This document shows, in pieces, positions 54,726 to 62,863 of a DNA stretch of 64,000 nt. The first letter of the stretch is position 1, and every line of letters begins with the position of its first letter. Both the position numbers and the translations under genes were made by a program. The stretch is from Cognatiluteimonas sedimenti (GTDB lineage: Bacteria; Pseudomonadota; Gammaproteobacteria; Xanthomonadales; Xanthomonadaceae). The notes under the pieces are model-generated. The model did no database searches, had not been told where the DNA came from, and saw nothing but the letters and a program-made list of their open reading frames with translations. The DNA is taken from positions 229,780 through 293,779 of the forward strand of contig NZ_JALGCL010000001.1 of assembly GCF_022808325.1 (NCBI RefSeq). The letters are read 5' to 3'.

Positions 54726-55313
54726 TCAACCCGCTGGCGGCGCATCGCCGCGACGCCGTGCCGACAGCGTACGGCCGAACTCGGCCACGCCTGGCACCAC
54801 GCCCAGCAGCATCGACGCGGAGAGGATCGCCGCCAGCGTCGCGAGCGGGAACTGCGGCTGCCGCCAGCGCAACCCCCAGTCGCCAAGCCCGCCACCGTAG
54901 GGCGGGAACAAGGCCCGCCACGCCGTCCAGTGCAGCAACACCACCAGGGCGAACGCGGCCAGCGGCAAGACCACCAGGAACGCGTGCACGAATTGCTCGA
55001 ACACCGTGATCCGGCGCCGCGGCGCCGCCCAGCGCAAGTCGCGGTACGCGGTGAGCGTATGCGCGGCGACACCCGCGAGCGCGAGCAGCAGCACCGGGGC
55101 CGTCGCCTCCAGGAACAGCAGGGCCAGCATGGGCACTCCGATCTCGGCGGTCTGCAACAGGTGCAGCGCCGATTCGTGGACGCCGGACGTATAGGCAATG
55201 CCGGTGCGTGCGTGGACGACGTAGTCGGCGACCCCGGCGAGCAGCCACAACGGCAGGATCACGCCGCCGAGGAGGGACCACAACAAACCTGCGAGGTGTG
55301 GATCCGGATCCAC
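54726..55313 (-). CDS. Hypothetical multi-helix membrane protein (195 aa)
   Basis: From GTG 55313 the product is 195 residues with about four to five membrane helices: LLWSLLGGVILPLWLLAGVADYVV, VPMLALLFLEATAPVLLLALAG, VHAFLVVLPLAAFALVVLL and LATLAAILSASMLLGVVPGV. His and Asp residues at helix ends (DYVVHARTG, GVHESALHLLQ) may bind a metal or heme. No family recognised. Fifteen bases separate the GTG from the stop of the preceding membrane gene, so they are probably co-expressed. The start is uncertain. Confidence 0.6.
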   Translation of the reverse strand: MDPDPHLAGLLWSLLGGVILPLWLLAGVADYVVHARTGIAYTSGVHESALHLLQTAEIGVPMLALLFLEATAPVLLLALAGVAAHTLTAYRDLRWAAPRRRITVFEQFVHAFLVVLPLAAFALVVLLHWTAWRALFPPYGGGLGDWGLRWRQPQFPLATLAAILSASMLLGVVPGVAEFGRTLSARRRGDAPPAG

Positions 55314-55327
55314 GATCCAGGCCGGTG

Positions 55328-55687
55328 TCAGAACGCCGCCACGCACAGCAGCAGGAAAGCCACGACCGCGATCATGGCGTGCCCCAACATCAATCCGACC
55401 GGCAGGGGCCGCTGCCGCCATTGCCACAGGAGGTTCATCGCCGCGCCGCCCGCCGCTGCAGCCACGAACAGCAGCAACGCCCAACCGGCGGGCGAAGGCA
55501 CGCCGACGGCGAGTGCCGCATACGCAAGCAGCGTAACGCCCGCTCCGGCCAGCAGTCCGTGCAGCATCGCGAGCCAGGCCGGGGGATTGCGGCTGGCGAA
55601 CATGCGGATTCCCGCCATCAGCAGGCCGCCCAGGGCGGCGATGGCGAACAGGGCGACGGCGGCCCGCAACATCGTGATCGCGTCCAT
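55328..55687 (-). CDS. Small four-helix membrane protein (119 aa)
   Basis: Four predicted membrane helices over 119 residues: MLRAAVALFAIAALGGLLMAG, PAWLAMLHGLLAGAGVTLLAY, AGWALLLFVAAAAGGAAMNL and VGLMLGHAMIAVVAFLLLC. His43 and His103 sit inside helices 2 and 4 and could ligate heme or metal. Not recognised. GGAAG lies six bases before ATG 55687. It precedes another membrane gene by 14 bases and diverges from fumarase. Confidence 0.65.
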   Translation of the reverse strand: MDAITMLRAAVALFAIAALGGLLMAGIRMFASRNPPAWLAMLHGLLAGAGVTLLAYAALAVGVPSPAGWALLLFVAAAAGGAAMNLLWQWRQRPLPVGLMLGHAMIAVVAFLLLCVAAF

Positions 55688-55854
55688 GTCGGCTTCCGGG
55701 AAAGGAACTTGGATCCTCCCGCGGCTGCGGTGAGCGCCGCGTGTAACGCCATCCGCGGGACCCGCGGCGGCGAGGCCGGCGAAATTTACGGCCCAGGAAT
55801 ACGGCGCCAGGCGCGACCCGCGGGTCCGCACCCGGGGCGGGACGCCGCTGCAGG

Positions 55855-55860
55855 TAAAAT
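55855..55860 (+). promoter_or_regulatory. Putative -10 element (TAAAAT) for fumarase
   Basis: TAAAAT followed by GGCG, the same box style as before uup. If used, the RNA begins near 55867, which excludes the ATG at 55859 and favours the GTG start at 55886. Confidence 0.4.
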
Positions 55861-55885
55861 GGCGTTTTCGCCTGCCAGGCCTGCC

Positions 55886-57433
55886 GTGACCGCCAACCCG
55901 CCTATCGCTTCCAAGCCCGTGTCGATCCGCCAGGAAGACCTGATCCAGTCCATCGCCGACGCACTGCAGTACATCAGCTACTACCACCCGGTCGATTACA
56001 TCAGGTCGCTGGCCGCGGCCCATGAGCGCGAACAGTCGCCCGCCGCGCGCGATGCGATCGCGCAGATCCTGATCAACTCGCGCATGTGCGCAGAAGGCCA
56101 TCGGCCGATCTGCCAGGACACCGGCATCGTCACCGTGTTCCTCGAGATCGGCATGGACGTGCGCTGGGACGACGCGACCATGGGCGTGGAGGAGATGGTC
56201 CACGAAGGCGTGCGCCGCGCCTACAACCATCCGGACAACAAGCTGCGCGCGTCGGTGCTGGCCGATCCGGCGGGCAAGCGCATCAACACGAAGGACAACA
56301 CGCCGGGCGTCGTCAACGTCAAGGTGGTGCCGGGCAACACGCTGGACGTGATCGTCGCGGCCAAGGGCGGCGGCTCGGAGGCGAAATCGAAGTTCGCGAT
56401 GCTCAACCCGTCCGATTCCATCGTCGACTGGGTCCTGAAGACGGTACCGACCATGGGTGCGGGCTGGTGCCCGCCGGGGATGCTCGGCATCGGCATCGGC
56501 GGCACCGCCGAGAAGGCGATGCTGCTGGCCAAGGAATCGCTGATGGAGGCGATCGACATCACCGAACTGCAGGCACGCGGGCCATCCAGTCGCGCGGAGG
56601 AACTGCGGCTGGAGCTGTTCGACAAGGTCAACGCGCTGGGCATCGGCGCGCAGGGCCTGGGCGGCCTGACCACGGTGCTCGACGTCAAGGTCAAGGATTA
56701 TCCGACCCACGCCGCCAACCTGCCGGTGGCGATGATCCCCAACTGCGCGGCGACACGGCACGCGCATTTCACCCTCGACGGCAGCGGCCCCGTGATGCTG
56801 GAACCGCCGTCGCTGGAGGATTGGCCGAAGTTGACCTACAGCCCGCAGAACGCGCGCCGGGTCGACCTGGACACGGTCACCCGGGAAGACGTGGCCTCGT
56901 GGAAGCCGGGCGAGACCCTGCTGCTCAACGGCAGGTTGCTCACCGGACGCGATGCCGCGCACAAGCGCATCGTCGGCATGCTCGACAAGGGCGAGCCGTT
57001 GCCCGTGGACCTGCGCGGCCGCTTCATCTATTACGTCGGCCCGGTCGACCCGGTGCGCGACGAGGTCGTCGGCCCGGCCGGCCCGACCACCGCCACGCGC
57101 ATGGACAAGTTCACCGAACAGGTACTCGACCAGACCGGCCTGCTGGGCATGGTCGGCAAGGCCGAGCGCGGTCCGGTCGCCATCGACGCGATCCGCAAGC
57201 ACGGGTCGGCCTACCTGATGGCGGTCGGCGGCGCGGCCTACCTCGTGTCCAAGGCGATCAAGGCCGCGCGCGTGGTCGCCTTCGAGGACCTGGGCATGGA
57301 GGCGATCTACGAGTTCACGGTGCAGGACATGCCGGTCACCGTGGCGGTCGACAGCAGCGGCGAGTCGGTGCACCAGACCGGGCCGCGCGAATGGCAGGCG
57401 CGGATCGGCGCGATCCCGGTCGTGGTCGCCTGA
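55886..57433 (+). CDS. fumA: Class I (Fe-S) fumarate hydratase
   Basis: About 515 residues. Fe-S cluster cysteines appear in GHRPICQDTG, GAGWCPPGM and PNCAATRHAHF; the C-terminal beta domain has GRFIYYVGPVDPV and KHGSAYLMAVGGAAYLVSKAIK. This is the one-chain class I fumarase, an oxygen-sensitive 4Fe-4S hydro-lyase converting fumarate to malate in the TCA cycle. The start is uncertain: GTG 55886 fits the TAAAAT box at 55855-55860, while ATG 55859 overlaps it and would add nine residues. The stop overlaps the next start as TGATG. Confidence 0.93.
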   Translation: MTANPPIASKPVSIRQEDLIQSIADALQYISYYHPVDYIRSLAAAHEREQSPAARDAIAQILINSRMCAEGHRPICQDTGIVTVFLEIGMDVRWDDATMGVEEMVHEGVRRAYNHPDNKLRASVLADPAGKRINTKDNTPGVVNVKVVPGNTLDVIVAAKGGGSEAKSKFAMLNPSDSIVDWVLKTVPTMGAGWCPPGMLGIGIGGTAEKAMLLAKESLMEAIDITELQARGPSSRAEELRLELFDKVNALGIGAQGLGGLTTVLDVKVKDYPTHAANLPVAMIPNCAATRHAHFTLDGSGPVMLEPPSLEDWPKLTYSPQNARRVDLDTVTREDVASWKPGETLLLNGRLLTGRDAAHKRIVGMLDKGEPLPVDLRGRFIYYVGPVDPVRDEVVGPAGPTTATRMDKFTEQVLDQTGLLGMVGKAERGPVAIDAIRKHGSAYLMAVGGAAYLVSKAIKAARVVAFEDLGMEAIYEFTVQDMPVTVAVDSSGESVHQTGPREWQARIGAIPVVVA

Positions 57434-57828
57434 TGGCGGCGCAGTTGCTGCAGGGCGAGGGGTTCAAGGTCCAGGTCGAGCCGCAAGCGGGGTACCTGCG
57501 CGCGCATGTCTTCGACGGCACCGATTCGCTGCAGGTCTCGATCGCGATGTGGAAGCTGCTGGGCGAGCAATGCCGGCTCTTCCGCGCCGGGCGGCTGCTG
57601 GTGCTGGAGGACCTGGCCGACACGGTGGAGCTTGCCGAAATCGACAGCATCGTGCGCGCGATGGCCGGATTCGGCTTCGCGGGCATCCGCATCGCGTTCG
57701 TCGAATTGCGCGACGACGTGAGCGGCAACGAGCACGCGGAGATCCTGGCCGCAGACCACGGCATCCGGGTGATGGTGTTCAGCAACGAGGACGCGGCCCG
57801 GCGCTGGCTGCTGTACGGCGTGGATTGA
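57433..57828 (+). CDS. STAS/SpoIIAA-like protein, paralogue C (131 aa)
   Basis: Third member of the family seen at 42356-43198. Landmarks: YLRAHVFDG, LLVLEDLAD, GIRIAFVELRDD and the end VFSNEDAARRWLLYGVD. It has no recognised enzyme motif. Its ATG shares an A with the fumarase TGA (TGATG), so it should be translated with fumarase. A link to the state of the Fe-S enzyme, or to respiration, is suggested by position only. Confidence 0.75.
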   Translation: MAAQLLQGEGFKVQVEPQAGYLRAHVFDGTDSLQVSIAMWKLLGEQCRLFRAGRLLVLEDLADTVELAEIDSIVRAMAGFGFAGIRIAFVELRDDVSGNEHAEILAADHGIRVMVFSNEDAARRWLLYGVD

Positions 57829-57846
57829 GTCCGGCGGCGCGCGCGT

Positions 57847-59001
57847 TCAGTACCACTCCATGAGCGACACGCCCAGCCCGATCCAGGTCGCGCGGTGGTT
57901 GTAGTCGATCAGGCTTTCGCCGTAGCCGTCCGACAGCTGCAGGTGCCCGCGGAAGCCGCCGTGCAGCGGGAAGCCCCAGTCCAGCTGCGCGGCGCCATGC
58001 GCGCGGTCGCCGCCGCGCAGCGAGTGCCGCAGCATCAGCGAGAACTGCTGGCCGTCGGGCAGCACCCGCACCAGGGTGGCGTCGCCGCGGCCCATGTAAT
58101 CGGAGATGTCGGGATTGTCGTCGTCGTTGCCATCGGCGATGCGGACCCACGGCCGCAGCGTCAACGCCCAGCCTTCGCGGTCCAGCCCGATGTTGAACAT
58201 CACCCGGTTCCAGCTGCGCGACAGGGGATCGGCGCGGCCGTTGGACTGGTGGTTGATGCCGACCGCGGCCATCCTTCCCTTCCAGCCGAGCAGGCTGTAG
58301 CCCGTGCGGAAGGCGAGCAGCACTTCGGGTTCGTAGTTGGTTTCGCGGAACGGGCGCGAGGCCTCGCCGTTGTAGACCTGCCAGCGCGAACTCTGGGTGT
58401 AGGCCATCCACAGGTCGCCGTTGTCGCCGAAGAGGTTCTCGACGGCCTTGGTCTTGAAGCTGATCTGGAACTTCGCTTCGACGTCGTCCAGCGCCTGCGG
58501 CGCGGCGACCGTGTTGTCGGGATTCGGCGATCGCGGCATTGCGTTCGGCTTGCTGCTCCAGAACGCCGGGAACAGGTACACCGGCTTGTAGGCGCGGAAG
58601 TTGAAGGTGCCGAGCTTGGAGTCGCGCGCCAGTTCCCAGCGGCTGTCCAGCAGCGAGCCCTTGCCGGCGTTGGCGATCGCGGCATCGACGGGATCCGAGT
58701 CCTGGTCGAACAGGTCGCTGAGGGCGCGCCGGGCGCGCTCGGTCCTGGGCAGCGGGGTGGATTCGGCCGGGGCCGCGACCGCCTTGCGGTACTGGCGGGC
58801 GCTGGCTGCCGCGGCATCGGCCTGTTGCGGGGTGCGCGACTGGCGGCCGGCGGCCTGGTCGTAGCAGGCCAGGCGGGCGGCGTCGATCTCGATCGCGATG
58901 CAGGCGTCGATCGCGGCGCGGGCTCCCGTTTCCTGCGCATGCGCCGGCGCGACGAAATACAAGGGCGGAACGAGGATCAGGAAGGCGCTGGTGCGGGTCA
59001 T
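57847..59001 (-). CDS. pldA: Outer membrane phospholipase A (OmpLA)
   Basis: 384 residues. Signal peptide (AFLILVPPLYFVAPAHAQ). A periplasmic N-terminal extension of about 80 residues with two cysteines (CIAIEIDAARLACYD) precedes the 12-strand barrel. The catalytic triad context is intact: His251 and Ser253 in GINHQSNG and Asn in SRSWNR. The last residue is aromatic (MEWY), the outer-membrane assembly signal. OmpLA hydrolyses phospholipids that have entered the outer leaflet. It has a 504-bp upstream gap holding two repeat elements. Confidence 0.93.
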   Translation of the reverse strand: MTRTSAFLILVPPLYFVAPAHAQETGARAAIDACIAIEIDAARLACYDQAAGRQSRTPQQADAAAASARQYRKAVAAPAESTPLPRTERARRALSDLFDQDSDPVDAAIANAGKGSLLDSRWELARDSKLGTFNFRAYKPVYLFPAFWSSKPNAMPRSPNPDNTVAAPQALDDVEAKFQISFKTKAVENLFGDNGDLWMAYTQSSRWQVYNGEASRPFRETNYEPEVLLAFRTGYSLLGWKGRMAAVGINHQSNGRADPLSRSWNRVMFNIGLDREGWALTLRPWVRIADGNDDDNPDISDYMGRGDATLVRVLPDGQQFSLMLRHSLRGGDRAHGAAQLDWGFPLHGGFRGHLQLSDGYGESLIDYNHRATWIGLGVSLMEWY

Positions 59002-59147
59002 GTGCGGAATCGGGCGTGGGACCCGTACAGGATGCACCAGTGCACGGCCGCGACGGGAATCCGCTCCCGGATCCAGGAAATTTCGCAGGCAGGACCAGGC
59101 CTGGGATGAGACCAGGAAACATCTTTGGGTGCGGACACTTCCGTGGC

Positions 59148-59255
59148 GAAGCAGGTGGCCCTCTGTTCGCGGGACACGCCGCAAGTACGTCCATGAAGGC
59201 TCATCGGCGACATCCATGTCGCCGAAGGTCCCGCGAACAGAGGGCCACCTGCTTC
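59148..59255 (-). repeat. 108-bp inverted-repeat element with GGA-loop hairpin
   Basis: Two perfectly complementary 28-base arms (59148-59175, 59228-59255) enclose 52 bases. Inside is a further perfect 9-bp stem (59205-59213 with 59216-59224). On the minus strand its top reads ATGGAT, and a second ATGGA lies 9-14 bases downstream. The element stands 146 bases upstream of the pldA start. It looks like a mobile or dispersed family repeat; no transposase is present. Confidence 0.75.
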
Positions 59256-59317
59256 TCCAAGCCAGGTCGGCGCTTGAAGAGCAAGAGCAGCCGAAACCCC
59301 GAACCTCCAAACTCGCC

Positions 59318-59434
59318 AGTCGCCGGCCGGCGGGCTGGGGGTGCGGAGAGCAGGCCAAGGATGGCCTGCGACCCGACTTAAAGACAGGATGTCGTCAGGA
59401 GGGCGCAGCACCCCCAGCCCGCCGGGCGGCGACT
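59318..59434 (+). repeat. 117-bp nested inverted-repeat element with GGA-loop hairpins
   Basis: Outer arms of 27 bases (59318-59344 with 59408-59434), one mismatch. The enclosed part has an 8-bp stem (59350-59357 with 59362-59369) capped by AGGA, a short GACA-GGA-TGTC hairpin (59383-59393), and a third AGGA before the closing arm. The build is the same as the neighbouring element but in the opposite orientation. A structured RNA or dispersed repeat is likely. Confidence 0.65.
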
Positions 59435-59505
59435 CCGGCCGAAGCCCGACACCGAAGTGACTACGAATTGGCGGCCCAACTATCGCAAGCCGACGTCCGA
59501 CATCC

Positions 59506-60798
59506 CTAGAGCTGCGACTTGATCGGCAGGATGAACTTCTCGAACAGCTTTTCCTTCAGCGGGCGCTTCTTCCAGGTTTCGTAGGTGTAGCGCTTCGTGG
59601 GTATCAGGTCGTCCTCGAACACCTTGGTCATGCGTTCGGCGAAGGCGTGGTCGTAGACGTTGAGGCTGGCTTCGTCGTTGAGCCGGAACGAGCGCAGGTC
59701 GAAGTTGGTCGAGCCGACCGACACCAGTTCCCGGTCCACGATCAACAACTTGTTGTGGAACATGGTTGGTTCGTATTCGTAGATTTCCACGCCGGCCAGC
59801 AACAGCGGCCCCCAGCCGGCCTTGGAGGCCATCCGCGCGGCGTCGGAATCGGTGTTCTTGCCCGGGGTGACGACGCGGATGCGCACGCCACGATGGCGCG
59901 CGGCGACCAGCGCCTTGGTGATCAGTTCGTCGGGGATGAAGTAGGCGGCGTCGAGGTCGATGCTGTGCTGCGCGGCGGCGATCGACATCAGGTACATCAA
60001 GTGCATGCTCTCGGCGCCGCCGGCCGGCGAGCTGATGAACAGGTGCGCGTCCATGTCGCCGGTGCGCTGCAACGGCGGGAAGTACTCTGCGCCGTTGAGG
60101 ATGCGGCCGGTGGTCTTGATCCAGTTGTCGTTGAAGGCGGCCTGCATCTGCGCCACCACGGGGCCTTCGATGCGGAAGTGCATGTCGCGCCAATGGTCCG
60201 GATCCTGGGCGCGGCCCTGCCAGGGATCGCCGATGCCCACGCCCCCGGTAAAGCCGACCGTGCCGTCCACCACGAGCAGCTTGCGGTGGGTGCGGTTGTT
60301 CATCCGCGCCAGGTTGTACCAGTGCAGCGGGCGGTAGCGCTCCACGTGGACGCCAGCGTCCTCCATCTCCTTGAGTTGCGCCTCGTCCATGCTGACGCTG
60401 CCGACCCAGTCGATGGTGACGTTGACCTTGACCCCATGGCGGGCGCGATCGCTCAACGCATCGGCGAACTGCTTGCCGACGCGGCCGGACCAGTAGATGT
60501 AGGTCTCGAAGGTGATCGTATGCTGCGCGCCATGGATCGCATCCAGCATCGCCGGGAAGATCTCGTCACCGTTCTCCAGGTCCGTGACGTGGTTGCCCGG
60601 CAGGATCGACGGGCCGAGCATCACCCCCATCTCGCGCCGGAATTGCGGGTCGGACACCGCGTAACGATGCTCGATCTTGCGCTCGAGCTGCTTGGTCGGG
60701 GTGGCGAAGTTGAGCGAGATGACGACCACGAGCGTCGTCAACAGGGCGGTGATGACGATGGTCCAGATCATGCGTTTGCGGCTCCAGCGTGGCAGCAC
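59506..60798 (-). CDS. Cardiolipin synthase (PLD family, ClsB-like)
   Basis: 430 residues. One N-terminal membrane helix (MIWTIVITALLTTLVVVISL), then two phospholipase D domains with HKD motifs: THRKLLVVDG near residue 170 and FHNKLLIVDR near 350. It joins two phosphatidylglycerols (or PG with PE) to form cardiolipin. The single helix differs from ClsA, which has two. The start is at 60798 or the ATG at 60771, nine codons on. Upstream of a repeat-rich gap and pldA. Confidence 0.9.
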   Translation of the reverse strand: MLPRWSRKRMIWTIVITALLTTLVVVISLNFATPTKQLERKIEHRYAVSDPQFRREMGVMLGPSILPGNHVTDLENGDEIFPAMLDAIHGAQHTITFETYIYWSGRVGKQFADALSDRARHGVKVNVTIDWVGSVSMDEAQLKEMEDAGVHVERYRPLHWYNLARMNNRTHRKLLVVDGTVGFTGGVGIGDPWQGRAQDPDHWRDMHFRIEGPVVAQMQAAFNDNWIKTTGRILNGAEYFPPLQRTGDMDAHLFISSPAGGAESMHLMYLMSIAAAQHSIDLDAAYFIPDELITKALVAARHRGVRIRVVTPGKNTDSDAARMASKAGWGPLLLAGVEIYEYEPTMFHNKLLIVDRELVSVGSTNFDLRSFRLNDEASLNVYDHAFAERMTKVFEDDLIPTKRYTYETWKKRPLKEKLFEKFILPIKSQL

Positions 60799-60959
60799 GG
60801 GAACTCCGGATTACGGGATGGGGCGATGCCTGCGCGGCCGCAGACAGGGTGCCGGCATGATCGCAGGGGGCCATTCAGCGATGCGTGAAGCCGGTGTCGC
60901 GGCTTCGCGCCGCGATGCAACCGGCGGGGTTCAATGGCGTGCGCGGCGTTGTCGTCGGT

Positions 60960-61451
60960 TCAATTCCACCACGACCACGCGAACAGGCCGAGCATCGCCA
61001 GCGCCAGCATCAGCTTCAGCGCGATGCCGAACACGATCCCCATCCAGGTGCCGAATCCGACCTTGGTGGCCTGGCCGATGCCAGGCTGGTCCAGCCGCCG
61101 GCCGTGCAACAACTCCCCGGCCAAAGCCCCCACGAACGGCCCCACGAACAGCCCCACCGGGCCGAGGAACAGCCCGGCGAACGTACCCAGCACTGCGCCA
61201 GCCAACGCCAGGCGGCTTGCGCCCACGCGCTTGGCGCCCATCGCCGCGGCCCAGAAGTCGACCGCCATCGACAGCAGGGTCAACACCCCGAGCGCCACCA
61301 GGGTGCCGACGCCGATCTTGGCGAAGCCGCCAGCCCACGCCGCCAGCAGCATGCCCAGGAACACCAGCGGCAGGCCGGGCAGGGCCGGCAGCACCACGCC
61401 GGCCAGGCCGATGACGACGAGGATGGCGGCAAGCACGTAGAGCAGGGTCAT
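60960..61451 (-). CDS. DUF456 membrane protein
   Basis: 163 residues with four to five membrane helices. The LPGLPLVFLGMLLAAWAGGF start and the glycine-rich GPVGLFVGPFVGALAGELL segment are the DUF456 pattern. The family is without known activity. The ATG at 61451 was chosen; an upstream ATG at 61463 would add four residues. It starts 115 bp after the M35 protease stop; the terminator at 61519-61549 divides them. Confidence 0.88.
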   Translation of the reverse strand: MTLLYVLAAILVVIGLAGVVLPALPGLPLVFLGMLLAAWAGGFAKIGVGTLVALGVLTLLSMAVDFWAAAMGAKRVGASRLALAGAVLGTFAGLFLGPVGLFVGPFVGALAGELLHGRRLDQPGIGQATKVGFGTWMGIVFGIALKLMLALAMLGLFAWSWWN

Positions 61452-61518
61452 TGGCAACTCCATGGGATGCGGCAAGCGCATGGCGCGGTGCGCGGATTGT
61501 TCGCCACGGTTGCCGGAA

Positions 61519-61549
61519 AACACAACGGCCCGCCGAAGCGGGCCGTTGC
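61519..61549 (-). terminator. Intrinsic terminator of the M35 protease gene
   Basis: An 11-bp perfect stem (61524-61534 with 61539-61549), CGAA loop; on the minus strand it is followed by TGTTTT. Confidence 0.85.
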
Positions 61550-61566
61550 GTCGGGGCTTGCGCCGG

Positions 61567-62667
61567 TCAGTTCTGCGCCGGCTTGTTCTCGGCGAAGTAC
61601 TCGTGGTTGTCGGCGTTGTTGAGCGCACCGGCGGGATCGCTCGCTGCGAGATTCCTGGCCCCGGTCTGGCCGTAGACGATGTCGTCGGTACCGGCAACGA
61701 CATTGAAATGGCTCATCTCGTGGATCAGGGTGCCGCCCTTGGAGTCGGTACCGGCCAGCGGCGCGCTCCAGAAGGCCCGGCAGACGAAGATCTCGTAGGG
61801 ACGGGACGGATAGACGTAGGCGTAGTAATTCTGGTTGCAGCCGCAATTGATCTTGATCTCGCCGTTGTTCTGGTCCATGGCGCTGTCGATGGCGGCGAAA
61901 TGCTGGCTGGCGGTGCCGTAGCGCGACGAGGTATAGGCGCCGAACCAGGTGGCGTAGCGCGGTCCAACCGTGCCGGTGGCGAGGTAGCCCTTGGCGTTCT
62001 CCGAATAGGCGCGGGCCTGGTTGACCGCGTCGGTCGCGGTCGCGCTCTGCGTCGCCGAGCAGCCAACGAAACTGATATTGCCGCCGCCGCCACCGCCGCC
62101 GCAATCCTCCTTGTTGGGATTGCAGGGCTTGCCCTTGTTGCTGGCTCCGCCCTTGGCGGCCGCACCGTCGCTCCAGACATTGATCGGCGCGCTGCGCAGC
62201 AGCATCGGCAGGCCGCGGCTGGTCTTGAGCATGCTGCCGTCGGACAGCGAGGCGTATTGCAGCGGCGAGGCGAGGGTGACCAGGTACTGGCCGCGCTTGC
62301 CCATGTCGTAGGAAGCCGAGAGGTCGACCAGCGTGCGATGGCTCTGGCCGGGTGGCAGCACCACGAAGTCCCCCGGCCCCGGCAGACCGCGCTTGGCGAG
62401 CTTGCCCTGGTAGGCGACCGGTTCGCCGTCACGGCTGACCTGGAAGAGCTTCGCGGTGGGGTCGTTACCAGGGAGCTGCCAGGACGGCACCCGCGCCGCA
62501 CGGCGCCCGGTATTGGTGATCGTGACCTCGACCGCGCCGTTGGCGGCGGCATACATGCTGACCCGCAGCGGATTGCTGGTGGCCTGCGGCGCGGCAGCCA
62601 CGGCGGCTGCGACGGCACCGGCGATGACGACGCTGCCGGCGATGGCTTGCACGAACGGAGCTTTCAT
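61567..62667 (-). CDS. Exported M35-family (deuterolysin/Lys-N-type) metalloendopeptidase
   Basis: 366 residues. Signal peptide (AIAGSVVIAGAVAAAVAAAP), then an N-terminal beta domain of about 140 residues, then a linker with seven consecutive Gly between cysteines. The aspzincin catalytic domain has HEMSH at 316-320 and the third ligand Asp329 in GTDDIVYG, and the NNADNHEYFAEN end typical of the bacterial and fungal lysine-specific M35 members. The prodomain may be cleaved at the Gly linker; this is inferred. Terminator follows. Confidence 0.92.
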   Translation of the reverse strand: MKAPFVQAIAGSVVIAGAVAAAVAAAPQATSNPLRVSMYAAANGAVEVTITNTGRRAARVPSWQLPGNDPTAKLFQVSRDGEPVAYQGKLAKRGLPGPGDFVVLPPGQSHRTLVDLSASYDMGKRGQYLVTLASPLQYASLSDGSMLKTSRGLPMLLRSAPINVWSDGAAAKGGASNKGKPCNPNKEDCGGGGGGGNISFVGCSATQSATATDAVNQARAYSENAKGYLATGTVGPRYATWFGAYTSSRYGTASQHFAAIDSAMDQNNGEIKINCGCNQNYYAYVYPSRPYEIFVCRAFWSAPLAGTDSKGGTLIHEMSHFNVVAGTDDIVYGQTGARNLAASDPAGALNNADNHEYFAENKPAQN

Positions 62668-62808
62668 CGGGGATCTCCTGCCGGGAGTGATGGCGTCCGC
62701 GGCAGCGGACACGCGACCTTACCCTGCGGATTTCCCCTTGCGCACCTTGCATTGCATCATCTCGGCCGCTGGAAGCGGTTACACGTTTGCCGGTGCTGCC
62801 CGGATGCG

Positions 62809-62836
62809 AGGAAGGCCCGCTTGCGCGGGCCTTCCT
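62809..62836. terminator. Strong hairpin after the glycine-zipper lipoprotein gene
   Basis: A 12-bp perfect stem (62809-62820 with 62825-62836) with a TTGC loop, 28 bases past the stop codon on the minus strand. No long T-run follows, so termination may be weak or Rho-assisted. Confidence 0.6.
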
Positions 62837-62863
62837 GCTTCCGGCGTGGAACGACGCCAGTGC

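Larger units (their letters stand above)
59002..59505. other. 504-bp intergenic region with two structured repeat elements
   Basis: Between pldA and the cardiolipin synthase gene, both on the minus strand. I find no gene here. It holds the 28-bp perfect inverted repeat element at 59148-59255 and the nested element at 59318-59434. The pldA promoter must lie in it or upstream. Confidence 0.75.

Noticed and set aside
54726-55484. Longer 252-residue version of the membrane protein
   Set aside because: The first 57 residues overlap the upstream membrane gene in another frame and are Arg/Gly-rich; GTG 55313 gives a coherent protein.
55328-57373. 681-codon minus-strand open frame
   Set aside because: Only the final 119 residues form a sensible membrane protein; the rest is antisense to fumarase.
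59016-59381. Small ORFs in the pldA-cls gap
   Set aside because: They run through inverted repeats, have no ribosome site and no sensible composition.
62083-62103. CCG/CCA microsatellite as a regulatory repeat
   Set aside because: It is in frame inside the M35 protease gene and simply encodes the Gly hinge.
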